From Dichotomocladium elegans (Eukaryota > Mucoromycota > Mucoromycetes > Mucorales > Lichtheimiaceae), in NCBI GenBank assembly GCA_025716815.1, contig JAIXMN010000048.1:1-64000 (forward strand): a stretch of DNA of 64,000 nt, written 5' to 3'. The position numbers were made by a program, and so were the translations under genes. Of the stretch, positions 33,471 through 45,286 are shown one piece after another. The notes beneath the pieces are model-generated. The model was not told where the DNA came from. It made no database searches and saw only the letters and a list, made by a program, of their open reading frames with translations. Position 1 is the first letter of the stretch. Every line of letters starts with the position of its first letter.

Positions 33471-34056
33471 ATCTTTATACCAAATGAAAGGGAAAGAAGG
33501 CCAAAAAGAAAAAGTTGATCGTCCCGCATTTTTCATTTCCATTCGGGATCTAACGAATGACTCCGAAAGCTCCGGCTTGCGTCGCTTTGCTTTACTTTGC
33601 TTTGATTTGTTTTCTTTGCTTTGCCCTGGGGGGACAACAGCATGTCAAACATGACCAACTCCAAAAGAAGAAAAACTGGTATCCTCCTACCTCAACCTAG
33701 GTGGATGATTCATTCCGTGCGAGCTGCTCTTGTGAGATATCTTTATATGCTCGGTCATGACCTCATCTGCGTAGCGCAACACCCCCCACACCATACACAC
33801 ACTGACTTCCCCACCGGTATAGCATTCACAGGACCAGCGCACATACAAAGCTCAATATCGAACGTTTGGCCATAAATGACAAACGCGTACGCAACAAAGA
33901 TTTCCTTCGCTCCCCCACCTTCCTCACCCCCCAAATTCAGTCACAGTCCGCGCAAGGCAAGAATTACGCGTCCTGCTTGGCTCCGCTTTCACCTGGCTTT
34001 CCCAAAAAAAAGAAACCGCCTCTCCCCTCCTGCTTTTTTAAAAACCCAACGTTTCA
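33471..34056. promoter_or_regulatory. Divergent intergenic region between oxidoreductase and proteasome beta-1
   Basis: About 590 bp between two divergent starts. It has imperfect CTTTG/TTTGCTTTG repeats near 33580-33620 and pyrimidine-rich tracts before the PRE3 ATG. No open frame is convincing, and no specific factor site can be named. Confidence 0.3.
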
Positions 34057-35041
34057 ATGAAGAAAGGAGAAGTGAATCTTGGTGTAAGCATCATCTCAAA
34101 AACCTTCATGGTGCATATGTTTGTTCTGCTCACCATGCCTTAGACATCTATCATGGCTTGCACCTATACCGACGGTGTCATTATCGGCGCCGACTCGCGT
34201 ACAACCACCGGTGCCTATATCGCTAATCGAGTAACTGACAAATTGACCAAGGTCCACGATCGTATCTACTGCTGCCGATCCGGATCAGCGGCTGATACCC
34301 AAGCAGTAGCTGACATTGTTCACTACCACCTCCAAATGTATAGGTAATATATATATATATATATTACTGTCTATATTACATCGACTTTTGGCGCTCACAT
34401 GAGCTAAAATGCCCCATTCTCTCTCACGTCTCGACAGCGTACAAGAAGACCAGACACCTAGCGTACGTACTGCGTCGGCCTTGTTCCAGGAGCTCTGTTA
34501 CCAAAATAAGGATGCCTTGACGGCTGGCATCATTGTTGCTGGCTATGACGATAAAGAAGGTCCGTCTGTGTACAACGTGCCCCTGGGTGGATCTCTCCAT
34601 AAGGCACCCTTTGCTATTGGCGGTAATGTACTGAAAACGGAAAGCATGGCGCTGAAGAAACTCACTGCGACATATTCTCATGGGTAATAATAGGTTCTGG
34701 ATCAACGTACATTTACGGTTACTGCGACGCACAGTACCGGGACAACATGACACGTGACGAAGCCATCAATTTCGTAAAGAACTGTAAATATCACCAACAA
34801 ATTGAAAACGAGTAAGAGACACTGATCTGTGTCTTTTATATGTATATATATACATATAGCTTTGGCACTCGCAATGTCCCGCGATGGATCGTCGGGCGGT
34901 GTGATTCGTTTAGCCGTTATCAATAAGGACGGTGTTGAACGACTCTTTGTTCCCGGTGATCAACTTCCAGGTATACCAGCTAATAGCATAAAAGGTGAAA
35001 ACACGGACTGACGGTTTGTTCTAGTTCATTGGGAGGGATAA
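34057..35041 (+). CDS. PRE3: 20S proteasome subunit beta-1 (caspase-like), six exons
   Basis: Exons 34057-34083, 34144-34343, 34438-34622, 34694-34783, 34860-34970 and 35025-35041 sum to 630 nt, 209 residues. The propeptide is very short, MKKGEVNLG, then the catalytic Thr in [49 protein letters not shown] and [13 protein letters not shown] are diagnostic of beta-1. Cleavage at Gly-Thr frees the active Thr1 nucleophile, which cuts after acidic residues. The last exon is 17 nt; its intron has a clear CTGAC branch site, and reading through instead would give a different tail ([13 protein letters not shown]). The stop lies 335 bp from that of the convergent WNK gene. Confidence 0.95.
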
Positions 35042-35129
35042 ATTCATTCAACCGTTTTGTTACTTTACCGGATGTAAATAAAGCTAGGAAAGACACGAGT
35101 CCAGTATAGTATCTGAGATGGTATGCCAT

Positions 35130-35266
35130 ACGCACACACGTACACACACACACAACCCATGCTTACTGGACTTGAACGACAGAATGACCTGGTGATATGT
35201 CATGTGAATAATAGAGGCGTACGTTGTTTCGTAGAGAATAATTGTGTGTGTGTGTGTGTGTGTCTG
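35130..35266. repeat. Opposed (CA)n and (GT)n tracts
   Basis: A CA-rich tract (about 35130-35156) and a GT tract (about 35241-35265) lie about 85 bp apart in the intergenic space between convergent PRE3 and WNK, and could pair as a stem. Confidence 0.6.
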
Positions 35267-35375
35267 TGAGCTTGACAGCATTGGGTGAAGGAGAGCGAGG
35301 TATCAGGTGGAAAGTATGTACAATTACAATGTTTCTTCTAAAAATTACACGAGGAAAGGAGGGTAACGAAGGATA

Positions 35376-37572
35376 TCATGAAACATTAGCTCGTCTTGAT
35401 AGGGCCGTGTTCGTGCCACGCTCGAGGAGATTTTTAATTGCACGGAGGGCAAATACAGTCAAACCAAGATGGTCCCAGTCTTCGGCATGCAGGTGTCGCA
35501 AATCGCCCACTGTCATCACATCCTGACTTTGGAGTCGCCGGACCCATTCTTGAGCTTTATCTGGATTACGATGTGCAGCCAGGGCGCAGTCTTGAACAAA
35601 GACGCTGATGCTGGTATCGTCCGAGTACTCTAATCTAAAATCGTTAGCTCAGAAGAAGATGAGGGGAAATAAACATAAGCTTCCTACCAGTCCTTAAAGG
35701 ACCCTCCACACCAGAGATGGGCCCAGTCGCCTCGCTACTGTTTGCGCCCTTTATCTCCTGGCTCAGTGAGAGTATCTCTTGGTGCCGCTCTTCGGCTTTA
35801 CGGATACGATACTCGAGGTTCTCGCAGTCGGCATCCTTTTCTGCAAGCAATCTGGCTTTATGTTCCAGTTCCGATTTGACCTTCTCAAGCTCGGAGCCAT
35901 AGTCTTCGGCTTCGCGACGCCAGATGGATCTATGCATCGGATTTGACTCGTCCCACTCACGAAGGATGCGAGAAATCTCCTTGATGATATGGTGCTGAAA
36001 TCGCTCCGGCAAAATATTTTCTTCAATCTTATAAAGTAGAAAAGAAACACAAGGTGAATCCTCTTATATCAAAATAGCGAGAAAGAGTGTGTGCGCTTTT
36101 TCTTCAAAAAGATTATAAATACTCACCATTTCAACCACGACTTCCTCGGGCGTATCCATTTCCTTTATACAGTAAATAGGATTATGATCAGAAGCTTATC
36201 ATTACCCGTTTCTTGCATGATACGCACCACATTAAAGTCAAACTTCACCGAGCGCCTATCCATGCCCTTAAAGACGACCTGCAGCGTTAGATGCACATTG
36301 CTATCGTCCGTAGTTAGCAACACGACCTCGGGCTCGATCGCGAAGAGCGTATGCTCAAGTAGCTCTTGAGCAGACATTCTAATGACAAGAGGCTCTCGTT
36401 TGTTAGGAGTTTTGGGCGTGGAGCGCATGTGCGTTCACCCACCTTTCTTCCTCGGGGCCAAGACAGTTTTCAATCACCGAGAGGACATCGGGATGCTGGA
36501 CCTGGCTGAGCGAGGCTGGCCTGACCCCGGCCATGACCTTCTTGTATATCTGCGCTGGATTCGTACACTCACCATAGGGATAATCGCCAGTGGCCATCTC
36601 GAGGAGGCACATGCCAAAGGCGTAAATGTCCACTTTCTCACTGTACCCCTGCTCCTCGTACATTTCGGGGGCCATGAATTCGGGTGTGCCAATCACGGTA
36701 TATTTTTTGCCCATCTTCATCTTCGCGGTGCCCATGTCACCGATCTTGACCTCTCCGTAGGCGCCGTTGATAAAGATATTATCGCACTTGATATCGCGGT
36801 GGATGATGGGCGGGTTGTGGCCATGAAGATAGCTGAGGCCTTTGAGGATCTGGCGGACCCAGCGCTTGATAATCTTGATGTTGGGCAGGCTCAGTTTGCG
36901 GATGTATTCTCGGAGTGTGCCAGACGTCATGAGCTCGGTGATAAAGACAAACTCGTTCTCTGTGTGCCATGCATCGTGGAAGGCAATGATATTTGGATGT
37001 CGTACTGATTTGAGGATCCTGATTTCCTGCGCAAGATCTGCCCCGTGCTTAGCATTGGGTGCCTATGAAGAGAAGAACGTTGAGCTTTCACATCGATAAG
37101 CGTTTCCATAGAAGCTGAATTTCCCAACCTGAATAGCATTCCATGCAACCTCATAGCCCTCCTCTCGATCAATCGCCTTGTAGACAATTTTGTATGCGCC
37201 CTTGCCGAGCAAAGTGTTAAGGCGTACGTAACGGCTGGGATCGGGTGACATCTCAACGACCTTTTCGGTATCATGGGCCGTACTTTGATCAATGATGGCG
37301 TCGGCCGGAAACCTCATGGGCATTCCGCTCGACGGATACAGCGAGGTAATGTCGTGGATAATGTCAGGCGACGGGTAAGATTCAGATGCTGAAGAGGATG
37401 CACGTGTCCTGTCCTGTGCGACGGATACGCGATCAACAGGGCCGCTGTCCTGGTGATTTAACGGCGGCGGCGAATAGAAACCACGTAAGCGTTTGTAATC
37501 GTCGTCATACCCATTGTCAGCTATGGTCGGGGCGAATGAAACACGAGGTTGGTACTGATGAAGATCGGACAT
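35376..37572 (-). CDS. WNK-type protein kinase with carboxy-terminal SAM-like domain
   Basis: Exons 37572-37129, 37062-36443, 36378-36228, 36162-36127, 36027-35688 and 35629-35376 give 614 residues. The kinase domain (about 115-355) shows the WNK hallmark: a Lys in the glycine loop, GKGAYK (Lys128), and Asn145 where the usual beta-3 Lys sits (EVAWN). HRDIKCDN (Asp238), a DMG in place of DFG (257-259) and TPE/APEMYEE follow. Exons 3-4 encode a PF2/OSR1-C-like domain with VKFDFNV-EMDTPEEVV, then a coiled coil (about 455-510). The last about 60 residues (EWVRRLQSQDVMTVGDL...DWDHLGL) resemble a SAM domain. WNKs control ion transport and osmotic responses in other eukaryotes; the role here is inferred. 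The intron 3 donor was set by PF2 homology. Confidence 0.88.
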
Positions 37573-39467
37573 TGCAGAAACAGCGAGATGAGCTAGGAAG
37601 ATTGAGAAGAACAAAAACAGGAGAGACGTCGACGCAAAAAAAGGTCAATGGTCGTGAAATGGAGTAGAGAGGTGGTAAATGCACTATAAGCAGTGGCTGA
37701 GGAAGGGTGGAGCAGGAGGAGAAGATACAAGTCCTGTAGGCGAAAGGTGCAAAAAGAAGGACACTACTGCTATGTCAGAATATGCTTTATACGCTGCTAT
37801 TCACTGTCTTAGTGAAGCAAATGTATCGGGCCCAGGTTTATCGATATATGGACAAGACCCGAGATAAACCGCCCAAAAGAAAGGGCAATGTTACGCACGC
37901 ACGCACAAGAAAAGAAGAGTTGGAGAGAGAGAAAGAAAAAATAAGAGAGGAGAGAGAGAGAAGGGGAAAGAAGAGAGAATGGGGAAACCACCTTACCCGG
38001 ATGACCAGGAATAAGGTCCGCTTTCAAGCCATTTGTGTGTGTGCATGTTTATGTGCGTGTGTGTGCCTCTGCCTAGTTTACTCTCAACGCCCAGCCCGCA
38101 GCCTCTGTCGGATTATTATATTTCCTTTCTTTCGCTCGTTCAGCTTTTCGGGCTTCTGAATCGGGGGAGGGGTGCTTCTACCCCTTTGCCATCCTGTAAA
38201 GCGTATACTGCTAAAATAGAGATGATACTGGGCCCCCAATTATGGAAATCCAGGTACAAACTCACTCCACCCAATCAGGAGGCTGGTAACGAAGCGTAAG
38301 TCCCGAGTTCCGTATCGGGGCTGGCAAGAGCGCCAGAGCAATAGCTTAATTTTTTCATCCGGCATCTATCAGATGTCATAATTGATGGCGCTACCGCGCC
38401 ATTTAGGTCTTTCTCATCCTTTTTTGAAGGCATATGTTATTCTTTATGGCAAATGATAAGCAACAAAACTCTCATCCTCCAATTCTTCCTTCGTTCCCCA
38501 ACAATCAGGAAAGACAGGGGTGAATGTCAAGGAAGAGGTTCTTCCCTCTCGTTATAAATGCCTTGAATACAATTGTTAGCGAAAGAATGAGGCCTATTAT
38601 TGGGTTATCAGGGCGCAGGAAAAAGCACATAGAAGGCGAACGAACAACCCCGCCCACATCACCTGACTGCAGCCACCACGAAGCTCTACGTATAAGCCGT
38701 GTGGAAAGAGCCGGATCCGAAGAATAAAATAACATCAAAAGCCAAGGATGGGGTTGCACAACATATTTCTGTTTTAATAACTGTACCATCTCCATCTCAA
38801 GAGTGCTACTGTGAAACGATTCTTTTTGTTTCGGCGTCGCATCCTTTACACTCCTTCCTTTCTGTTGCCCCACCCCAAGGACGCAGAAGAGGGGATGAAC
38901 AAGATGTAACCGCGAGCAATATTGTCGGCATACTTTGGAATTCACGATCGCGCAAAAGAGCTCGGGTGATGAATAAATGATGCCATTGCGCTTTCTTTTC
39001 TTCTATCTCTGTACCAGGTGATTCTGGTATAATCACAGAATGCTCTGCTTTTGCTACTAGTGCTGCGGAAATCATTTTTTTAATATCTATCAAAAAAAAG
39101 ACAGGTTGCTTTTTTTTATATATAACAATCAGGCCACTTGGCAATAAATTTGCGCTTCTGGTGCACGAAATCCAAAAAAAAGAAGAAGGCATTGGATTGT
39201 ATAGGCCGCAGAAGGAGTCCCCGTTTTAAATAAGTCCAGACAAGAAGAAAGATGCATGGATGCACCGGAACAGTCGGGCGCAAGGCCCGATGTGACCAGG
39301 ATGAACATGATTGTGGTAGGTACGCGATCGCCCTTAAAAGCGGCAATTATGCTACCTATCGGTCCGGCATATGACACCACGAGCGGAACCATGCCATGCA
39401 ATTCTTTCTCTCTGTGTGTGTCTCTTTATCTCTGTACATTCCCGCCGGCAGGGTCCTCTCACACACA

Positions 39468-39498
<31 letters not shown>

Positions 39499-40063
39499 AC
39501 GCATATGAAGAAGACAAAGGAGAGAAAAGCTGCTACCCGTTATCTCATATCTGTCCCGTTTATCAATGCTTTTATTCCTTGCCTGAGCAAATAATCCAAT
39601 ACTATTGGTTCCGCCCTCATACGGTTTGTATTACATCCTTCCTACTAACCTAACCCCGCTGTAATTTGAAATAAGAAAAGGGGGACCCGCCGTTCAGCAG
39701 CAATGTCCGCCTTGACGATAACGAAAAGAAGTAAGAAAAAAGAATGGGTCGACAGCTGCACTATCATTGTGTGCGATTGAACCAATTGGAATTGAGACAC
39801 ACTTCGTTTGACTACCCGGGAGTCCAGGACCTCAGCCGACCAGAGCACGTGGCAAAAATACGATAACAGATAATGGAAGAAAATGATTCGTAGGCGAATA
39901 CATGCATGACTGAGGAAGACGATAGCCGTTGCGTCGTACATTTGCATGCTCTCGTACTAGGGTCCTTTTTATAATTTGAAGGCGATCATGTCCTTCACTT
40001 CTCAACTAGGCAATTAGTCGCCTTTACGTCGTGTAAAAGGATGGGGCATTCCTGTTACCTTTG

Positions 40064-40096
<33 letters not shown>

Positions 40097-40161
40097 CATT
40101 GTCTTTTCACTCCCTTTCTTCTCACACTCTATCCTATACCCAACATTCTTCCTTTCACCCA
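37573..40161. other. Intergenic, about 2.6 kb
   Basis: Divergent space between WNK and the transporter. No gene supported. It holds purine-rich sequence near 37900-37980, GT-rich tracts near 38030-38060, a perfect 7-bp inverted repeat with 4-bp loop (ATGGCGC-TACC-GCGCCAT) near 38385, a (CT)n tract at about 39470-39498 and a TA-rich stretch at about 40061-40096 just before the transporter leader. Confidence 0.4.
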
Positions 40162-42003
40162 ATGTCATCCAACTACGGAACTATACCAAAGAAACACCTC
40201 ACTAAAGCCGAACGAGACCTTCTTCAGGCCGATCGACCAGGATACGGCAACCGCTCAAAGGTCGAGGTTGCGTTTAATCTTGTCAACGCAACCGTCGGAG
40301 CAGGCATCATAGGTCTTCCTTTTGCGATATCCCATGCAGGATTTGTCACCGGCATTGCCGCTTCCATCTGGGTCGCTGTGCTGTCCCAGCTGGGTCTTTA
40401 CATGCTCATTCTTGCCGGCAAGCACATGGGCATCTACAAATTCGCAGTCCTCGTCGAGAACATCATGGGCCGTTTTGGCTATCATTTCTTAAATTTCATG
40501 ATTGTCGTTCAGGCCGGCGGCAGCGTCGTCAGCTACTTCATCTGTAACGTATTTTCTCTATGTGGAACATAACTTGCTGCATTCACTTACACGCCTGCTT
40601 TGGTTCTACAGTGCTAGGCGATACGCTTCCGGTGCTGTTTGAACGATACGTGCCTATGCTTCCGTTGCTCGCTAACCGGACCCTTGTCATTACCGTCATC
40701 GGCATCTTCTGCGTGAGTGATCTTTTAATTACTAAAAAAAAAAAATAAGAGGAGTCATCCATCATTGCGCTGACAGACCACTGGGCTCCCCGCTCCTCCG
40801 TTTTTAGATCCTTCCACTCACTTTTCCGCGATCTATTGGCTCCCTCGCAAGATGGTCCATGGTTTCTGTCATGTGTCTACCTATCATCATTGCCACCATT
40901 GTGATACGAGCCCCAGCCTATTACGACCGGTTGCCCAACCACGGGAGTGAGGGTGCACCTGCCTGGAGCTGGGTCGGTTCTGACGTTTTTGGTGCTCTGG
41001 GTATCATGGCCTTTGCGTTCTCGAGCTCTCAGGTGGCCTTTAACAACTTCCTGTCGCTCAGCGACCAGTCCCACGCATCATGGCGTGCGTCCACCGCCCT
41101 TGCGACGGGTATGAGCTGGCTCGTATCCATGACATTTGCCATCATCGGCTGGCTTGCCTTTGGCGCGGACGTCAAGTCGAATCTGTTTATGAACTTTGAC
41201 TCGGATGACTTCGTCGTCAACATTGGTCGTTTTGCGCTTGGTGTGAGCATGATCTTCAGCATCCCGTAAGTCTTTTTTGTTTTGGGTGCTCTCATGTCTA
41301 GAACCTGGCCCTAGCGGCGAAATACCTTTGTACTGAACAATCTCTCCATTTTAGCATGGGCTTCCATCCCACCCGCGAGGCTGTACAGAAAATGCTTGGC
41401 TTCGAGACGGCAACGCGCCAACCAACAGAGCTGCAGCACTATGCAGTCACCGGCTGCTTGTTTGTCTTCCTGATGATCGCCGGCATCGCCGTCCGCTCTC
41501 TCGGAAAAGTTTATTCGCTCGTCGGCGGGTTCTCGGCGACTACACTTGCATACATCCTGCCGGCAACCGCGTATCTGGTCACTCGATGGCGCACACTCTC
41601 GTCCCTCCGGTCCCACACCCTCACCGTCGCACCGACCCTCACCGTCACGCCAACCACCTATTCGAATGTCTATTACAGCGGCAACGGAAAGTTCGTTGAC
41701 GATAAGACCTCGCTTCTTCTCCCGCACAACAACAGCTTCGATGCCCAGTCGTGCTCCTCACCCCGCCTCGGCCCTGCTTACGCCTACTCGTTCTATGACG
41801 AAGAGGATGTCTCGACTGTGGACGGCACAGACATGTTGGCTGACGAGATCGATGATGCCGCCAGCCAGCGGAGCGTCAACAGCATCGCTGACCACATGGA
41901 GCGACCGGTTCTCGGCTTCCACGACATCATAAGCGTCATTCTCATTCTCTGGGGCTTCTTTGTCATGGTCACCTCCATATCAGGAACACTTTCCGGTCCA
42001 TGA
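40162..42003 (+). CDS. Vacuolar-type amino acid/auxin permease family transporter
   Basis: Exons 40162-40543, 40612-40712, 40808-41265 and 41355-42003 give 529 residues. The amino-terminal block VEVAFNLVNATVGAGIIGLPFAISHAG is the family signature (Aa_trans, AVT/SLC38-like) with the unwound first helix. About eleven hydrophobic segments follow, with NRTLVITVIGIFC and PLTFPRSIGSLARWS in the middle and FHPTREAVQKML after helix 8. A long hydrophilic loop of about 120 residues rich in Ser, Thr and Asp precedes the last helix. Fungal homologues move neutral or acidic amino acids across the vacuole or plasma membrane by proton coupling; substrate and site are inferred. A TA-rich block 66-100 bp upstream may act as core promoter. 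Confidence 0.93.
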
Positions 42004-42379
42004 TAGATTCTTTTTCCCTGCATCTTTGTTTTTTCTTCACATCTCTTACATATCCACTTGTACAGTAGATACCCCACCTTTATCCCGGTACACACACACA
42101 CATTACCTCTTCCCTCTTGCCACGCGCCCCATCCCCCTATATATATACTTCCATACAGTCATGGCACCCGATTATTGCCCTAGAAAGGAAACCAACCACA
42201 CACACGCAAACACACCTACACACATACACATACACACACACACCAGCACCACCTGGGGTCGTTTTCCCTTTTTCGGTATTCTAGATAACACATCCTGAAC
42301 GCATTTATTTTACTGAATATGTGCGCTAAACATACGCTGTTAATAAATAAATAATGAGTGCTCCATTCTGTCTTTGGAA

Positions 42380-43951
42380 TCAGGGGATTCTTACAGTTCG
42401 CCTCCTTCCACTTGCCGGTGACATCATTCCCGACTTTTGATTGAGTAATCCGCGCTCACCACCACCACCGCTGCTACCGGGCATACTGTTCGAGATCGCA
42501 TGGATCGACCCATGTGCAAGATTGAACTTATCGACAAGGTCATTCATTGCATTGATGCCCTTGGTGATCGTTGTCAGGTACGCGACCAGCATCACATCAT
42601 TCATTTCCTGCGAGAGAGGGGCAGTGGGGGTTGTTGAGACATATTCGTCACGTGAAGCTTCCAGCCCCTTCGATCCGTTCGTCTTACCGTCGCGAACTGT
42701 TCGTTAAATTCATTGTTGTCCATCAACGGCGAGCGTCGCACCACACTCGCTGTCTGTCGTAGCAGATCATGGTCCCTCGGCACTTTACCGTCGACTATAT
42801 CTTGCAAGTACTGGCATAAAAATCGAACACGAGAATGAAGCATCGCAATGGCATTTCGTTGTGTTGTCAGGTGGGAGACCACTATCGGCCATTGTCAGTT
42901 ATAGATCAATCCACATTTGATTGAAAGAGCGAGAGAAAACATGTACATACAAGCACTCGAGAGACTCGCTTCGCCACCTGAGCTGCTTGGCTTGGCGACA
43001 TGATCGACAGCTACGCGCTCCGCCTCATTCGTCTCAACATGGTAAGGCGCTTTGACAAAGACGAGTCTGGCTTGCTGGTCAATTATATCCAAGGTGGATT
43101 CATAAATGTGGACCGGGAAATCCCTTGTGCCGCTTGACGGATCAAGTTGCAGAAAGATGGCTGATTCATTGACTTGGAGGAACTTGGGGGGTGGGGTTAG
43201 TAGTAAAAGCATCAATGTGAGTTTTAAGATCCTCCTCTGACGATGCAAGCTGGAGATCGATTCATACGCACTTGTTCTTGAAGTTTCAGGTCTGCCTCGG
43301 TAGGGCTGGTACCGATCGTGTACCAACCCATGAAATCGAGGTTCGGAAACACCTGCTTCACTGACACAAAGTCACTGTATGAACAAAAAAGGTATATACT
43401 CTCAAATCTGCAGATCTCTCCGCAAGGCGCTACTTCATACACTGTTCTGTTTTGCTGGAAAGATAGGCTAGATTCACTTGTCCCTCGTGAGGAACAGGAA
43501 TCTCGTACGAGTTGATCACATCGATGTCGCGTCCGGATTGTTGCGCAAGGAGTGCGCCGTAAACTTCACCTAGATGATACAAGCACCGCCGCCGCCATGC
43601 AACGTACATAGGTGTCATTATTGTTGTTGGCGCGCACACACACACACACACACACACACGCTCGCTCGCAGTAGGACTGGAAACTACCTTTGCTGGCATT
43701 TTCTGGATCTTGAAGCTTCGCCCGTGTATAATGATCTGAAATATTAAGTAATACCAGCGGGTGACTAGTGCATGCGGTCGTTTAAGGTACACCGGAAAAG
43801 TAATGGGCGCGGAGGTGAAGTGAACGAAGAAGAATGAAACCGCTTACATCGATATGGAAAGGCCAGAACTGGATGGAGTGGCCGAGACGATGGTTGATGG
43901 GCCAAGCTGCTGCTGCTGCTGCTCATCTTCGCTAATTTCCATTGCACTCAT
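42380..43951 (-). CDS. CSN6: COP9 signalosome subunit 6 (MPN-minus protein), seven exons
   Basis: Exons 43951-43848, 43764-43688, 43569-43443, 43374-43272, 43182-42951, 42881-42688 and 42607-42380 join to 354 residues. After a Gln-rich start, IHPLVLLNISDHYTR, GEVYGALLAQQSGRDIDVIN and VFPNLDFMGWYTIG form an MPN domain without the JAMM zinc ligands, as in CSN6/Rpn8 types; the family carboxy-terminal helices follow (RVRFLCQYLQDIVDG, AYLTTITKGINAMND). CSN6 is the structural partner of CSN5 in the complex that removes NEDD8 from cullins. The gene ends in a Gly/Ser-rich tail. A (CA)n tract lies in intron 2 (about 43635-43660). CSN6 rather than Rpn8 or eIF3f is favoured by the EGQVNLAYLSSKTE and spacing, but is not certain. 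Confidence 0.85.
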
Positions 43952-44419
43952 TTCGTTTTCGGTTTGTTGCTTTATGCTCAACAGCCGCAGTTTTAAAAAA
44001 AAAAGAGCAGTGAACGTCTCTGCATGTCCTGCGCATGTTACTTGTGCCTGCGTAGCAAGTTGAGTTTGAATACACATCGTTTTCCACCACGATGATTCAT
44101 CCTGTAGTGATTCTACGTCCCTACTTCCCTATCTTGGAACATGAACATCCGGAGCAAAGGAATCTACTATGATGTCTGGGTTGCTTTGGATTGTCCCCGT
44201 GATCAATCCTTCAGCAGCAATGCGGTCATAATTGCTTTGTCTTGTCCTGTAAAGCGAATAACGAGTTAATGAACAGGGTGCACTGAGTTTTTTTTTTTTG
44301 GAGTGCACTCCGAATTTTCTGTTATTATTTACTTCGCAGTTAGCAGGGTCAGTGATATAATTTTTACATCTTTTCTCCAGGAAGCACACCGAAAACACGC
44401 GCGCATATATATATACTCC
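43952..44419. promoter_or_regulatory. Divergent region between CSN6 and MIX23
   Basis: About 470 bp. A minus-strand frame ending at 44129 contains RIAAEGLITGTIQSNPDIIV and is preceded by a CTTTACAG acceptor-like site, so it may be a small exon, but no start or partner exon was found. TATATATATA lies about 12 bp before the MIX23 ATG. Confidence 0.3.
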
Positions 44420-45026
44420 ATGGCCGAGAACAAATTGAATCCAAGCATTTGCTTCAACCTCTCTTATTTTAAGGGTAAAGCCCACTTGTCCCGCAGAAGA
44501 CGCTCAATAGCACTGTTGACATGCTTTTAGAGATTATGAAGGAATTGCGCCGCGTTGACGATAATATTATCCCACGTCTCAACTCAACCGACACGCATTC
44601 CGAAAAGGCCTGCGGCGAGTTTTTTGCACAGCTTGCCGAGTCGTACAGAAAGCGCGAACAGGCCGTCGACTATTGCCTCAAGGTATAACAAAAAAAAAAC
44701 TCCCCGCACGAGCCTTCTCACGTACAAACCGGCTAGATACCTATCATTTGGATATCTAGGTGATGGATGAGCAGATCGCAAAGAAGAATAAGCTGCTCGA
44801 GGAAGATCCGGATGATTATGACGTCCAATCGAGCTTATTCACAGACGAATCGAAGGTATGCGTGTTTATTGAGAAAATGATACATGTTTTTTAACATAAA
44901 ATTGCGTAGCGTCGCATGATTGCCAATGAATTGGTCGTTGAGGACATTGTCCGTGCCCGATCGCTCCAAGTGTTCAAGAACAAGTGCAAGATCTTTGATA
45001 CTTCTTCCCTTGAATTGAAATCATGA
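44420..45026 (+). CDS. MIX23: MIX23/Cid2-like mitochondrial intermembrane-space protein, four exons
   Basis: Exons 44420-44474, 44531-44682, 44760-44855 and 44910-45026 give 139 residues. The protein begins MAENKLNPSICFNLSYFK and has KELRRVDDNIIPRLN, a Cys pair separated by 20 residues (Cys46 and Cys67, ACGEFFAQLAESYRKRE...), and ends ELVVEDIVRARSLQVFKNKC. This matches CCDC58/MIX23 (caffeine-induced death protein 2 family), oxidised by Mia40 in the intermembrane space and linked to protein import stress. Exon 1 is inferred from the conserved Cys and from exact phase. The gene is followed about 260 bp later by the convergent ATP synthase alpha gene. Confidence 0.85.
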
Positions 45027-45286
45027 TCGCGAGCCCTCTCCGTAGAAAACTACACCCATCATAGATTGGATTCTTTGATCTCTTTTGTTTTTATATAAAA
45101 TATTTTATCGTTCGAACAAAATAGACAGGCCGAGTGTCCGTTTTTTTCCCCAGCGTGTGATGTATACGCTGTTTTGTGCGTGTGAGAGGGTGTGATCGTA
45201 TGAGTGAGTGAGTGAGTGTGTGTACATGCATATTTGATCTTTAACGAGCAAACAAAGGGATTAAGGGATTGCAGAAGAAGGAGGAT

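Noticed and set aside
34971..35011. Read-through tail of proteasome beta-1 ([13 protein letters not shown])
   Set aside because: A GTATAC donor, CTGAC branch site and CTAG acceptor give a better final exon, with exact frame closure.
36382..37008. 208-codon plus-strand frame over the WNK kinase exon
   Set aside because: Antisense shadow of the kinase domain.
41311..41727. 138-codon minus-strand frame over the transporter
   Set aside because: Antisense shadow of transporter exon 4.
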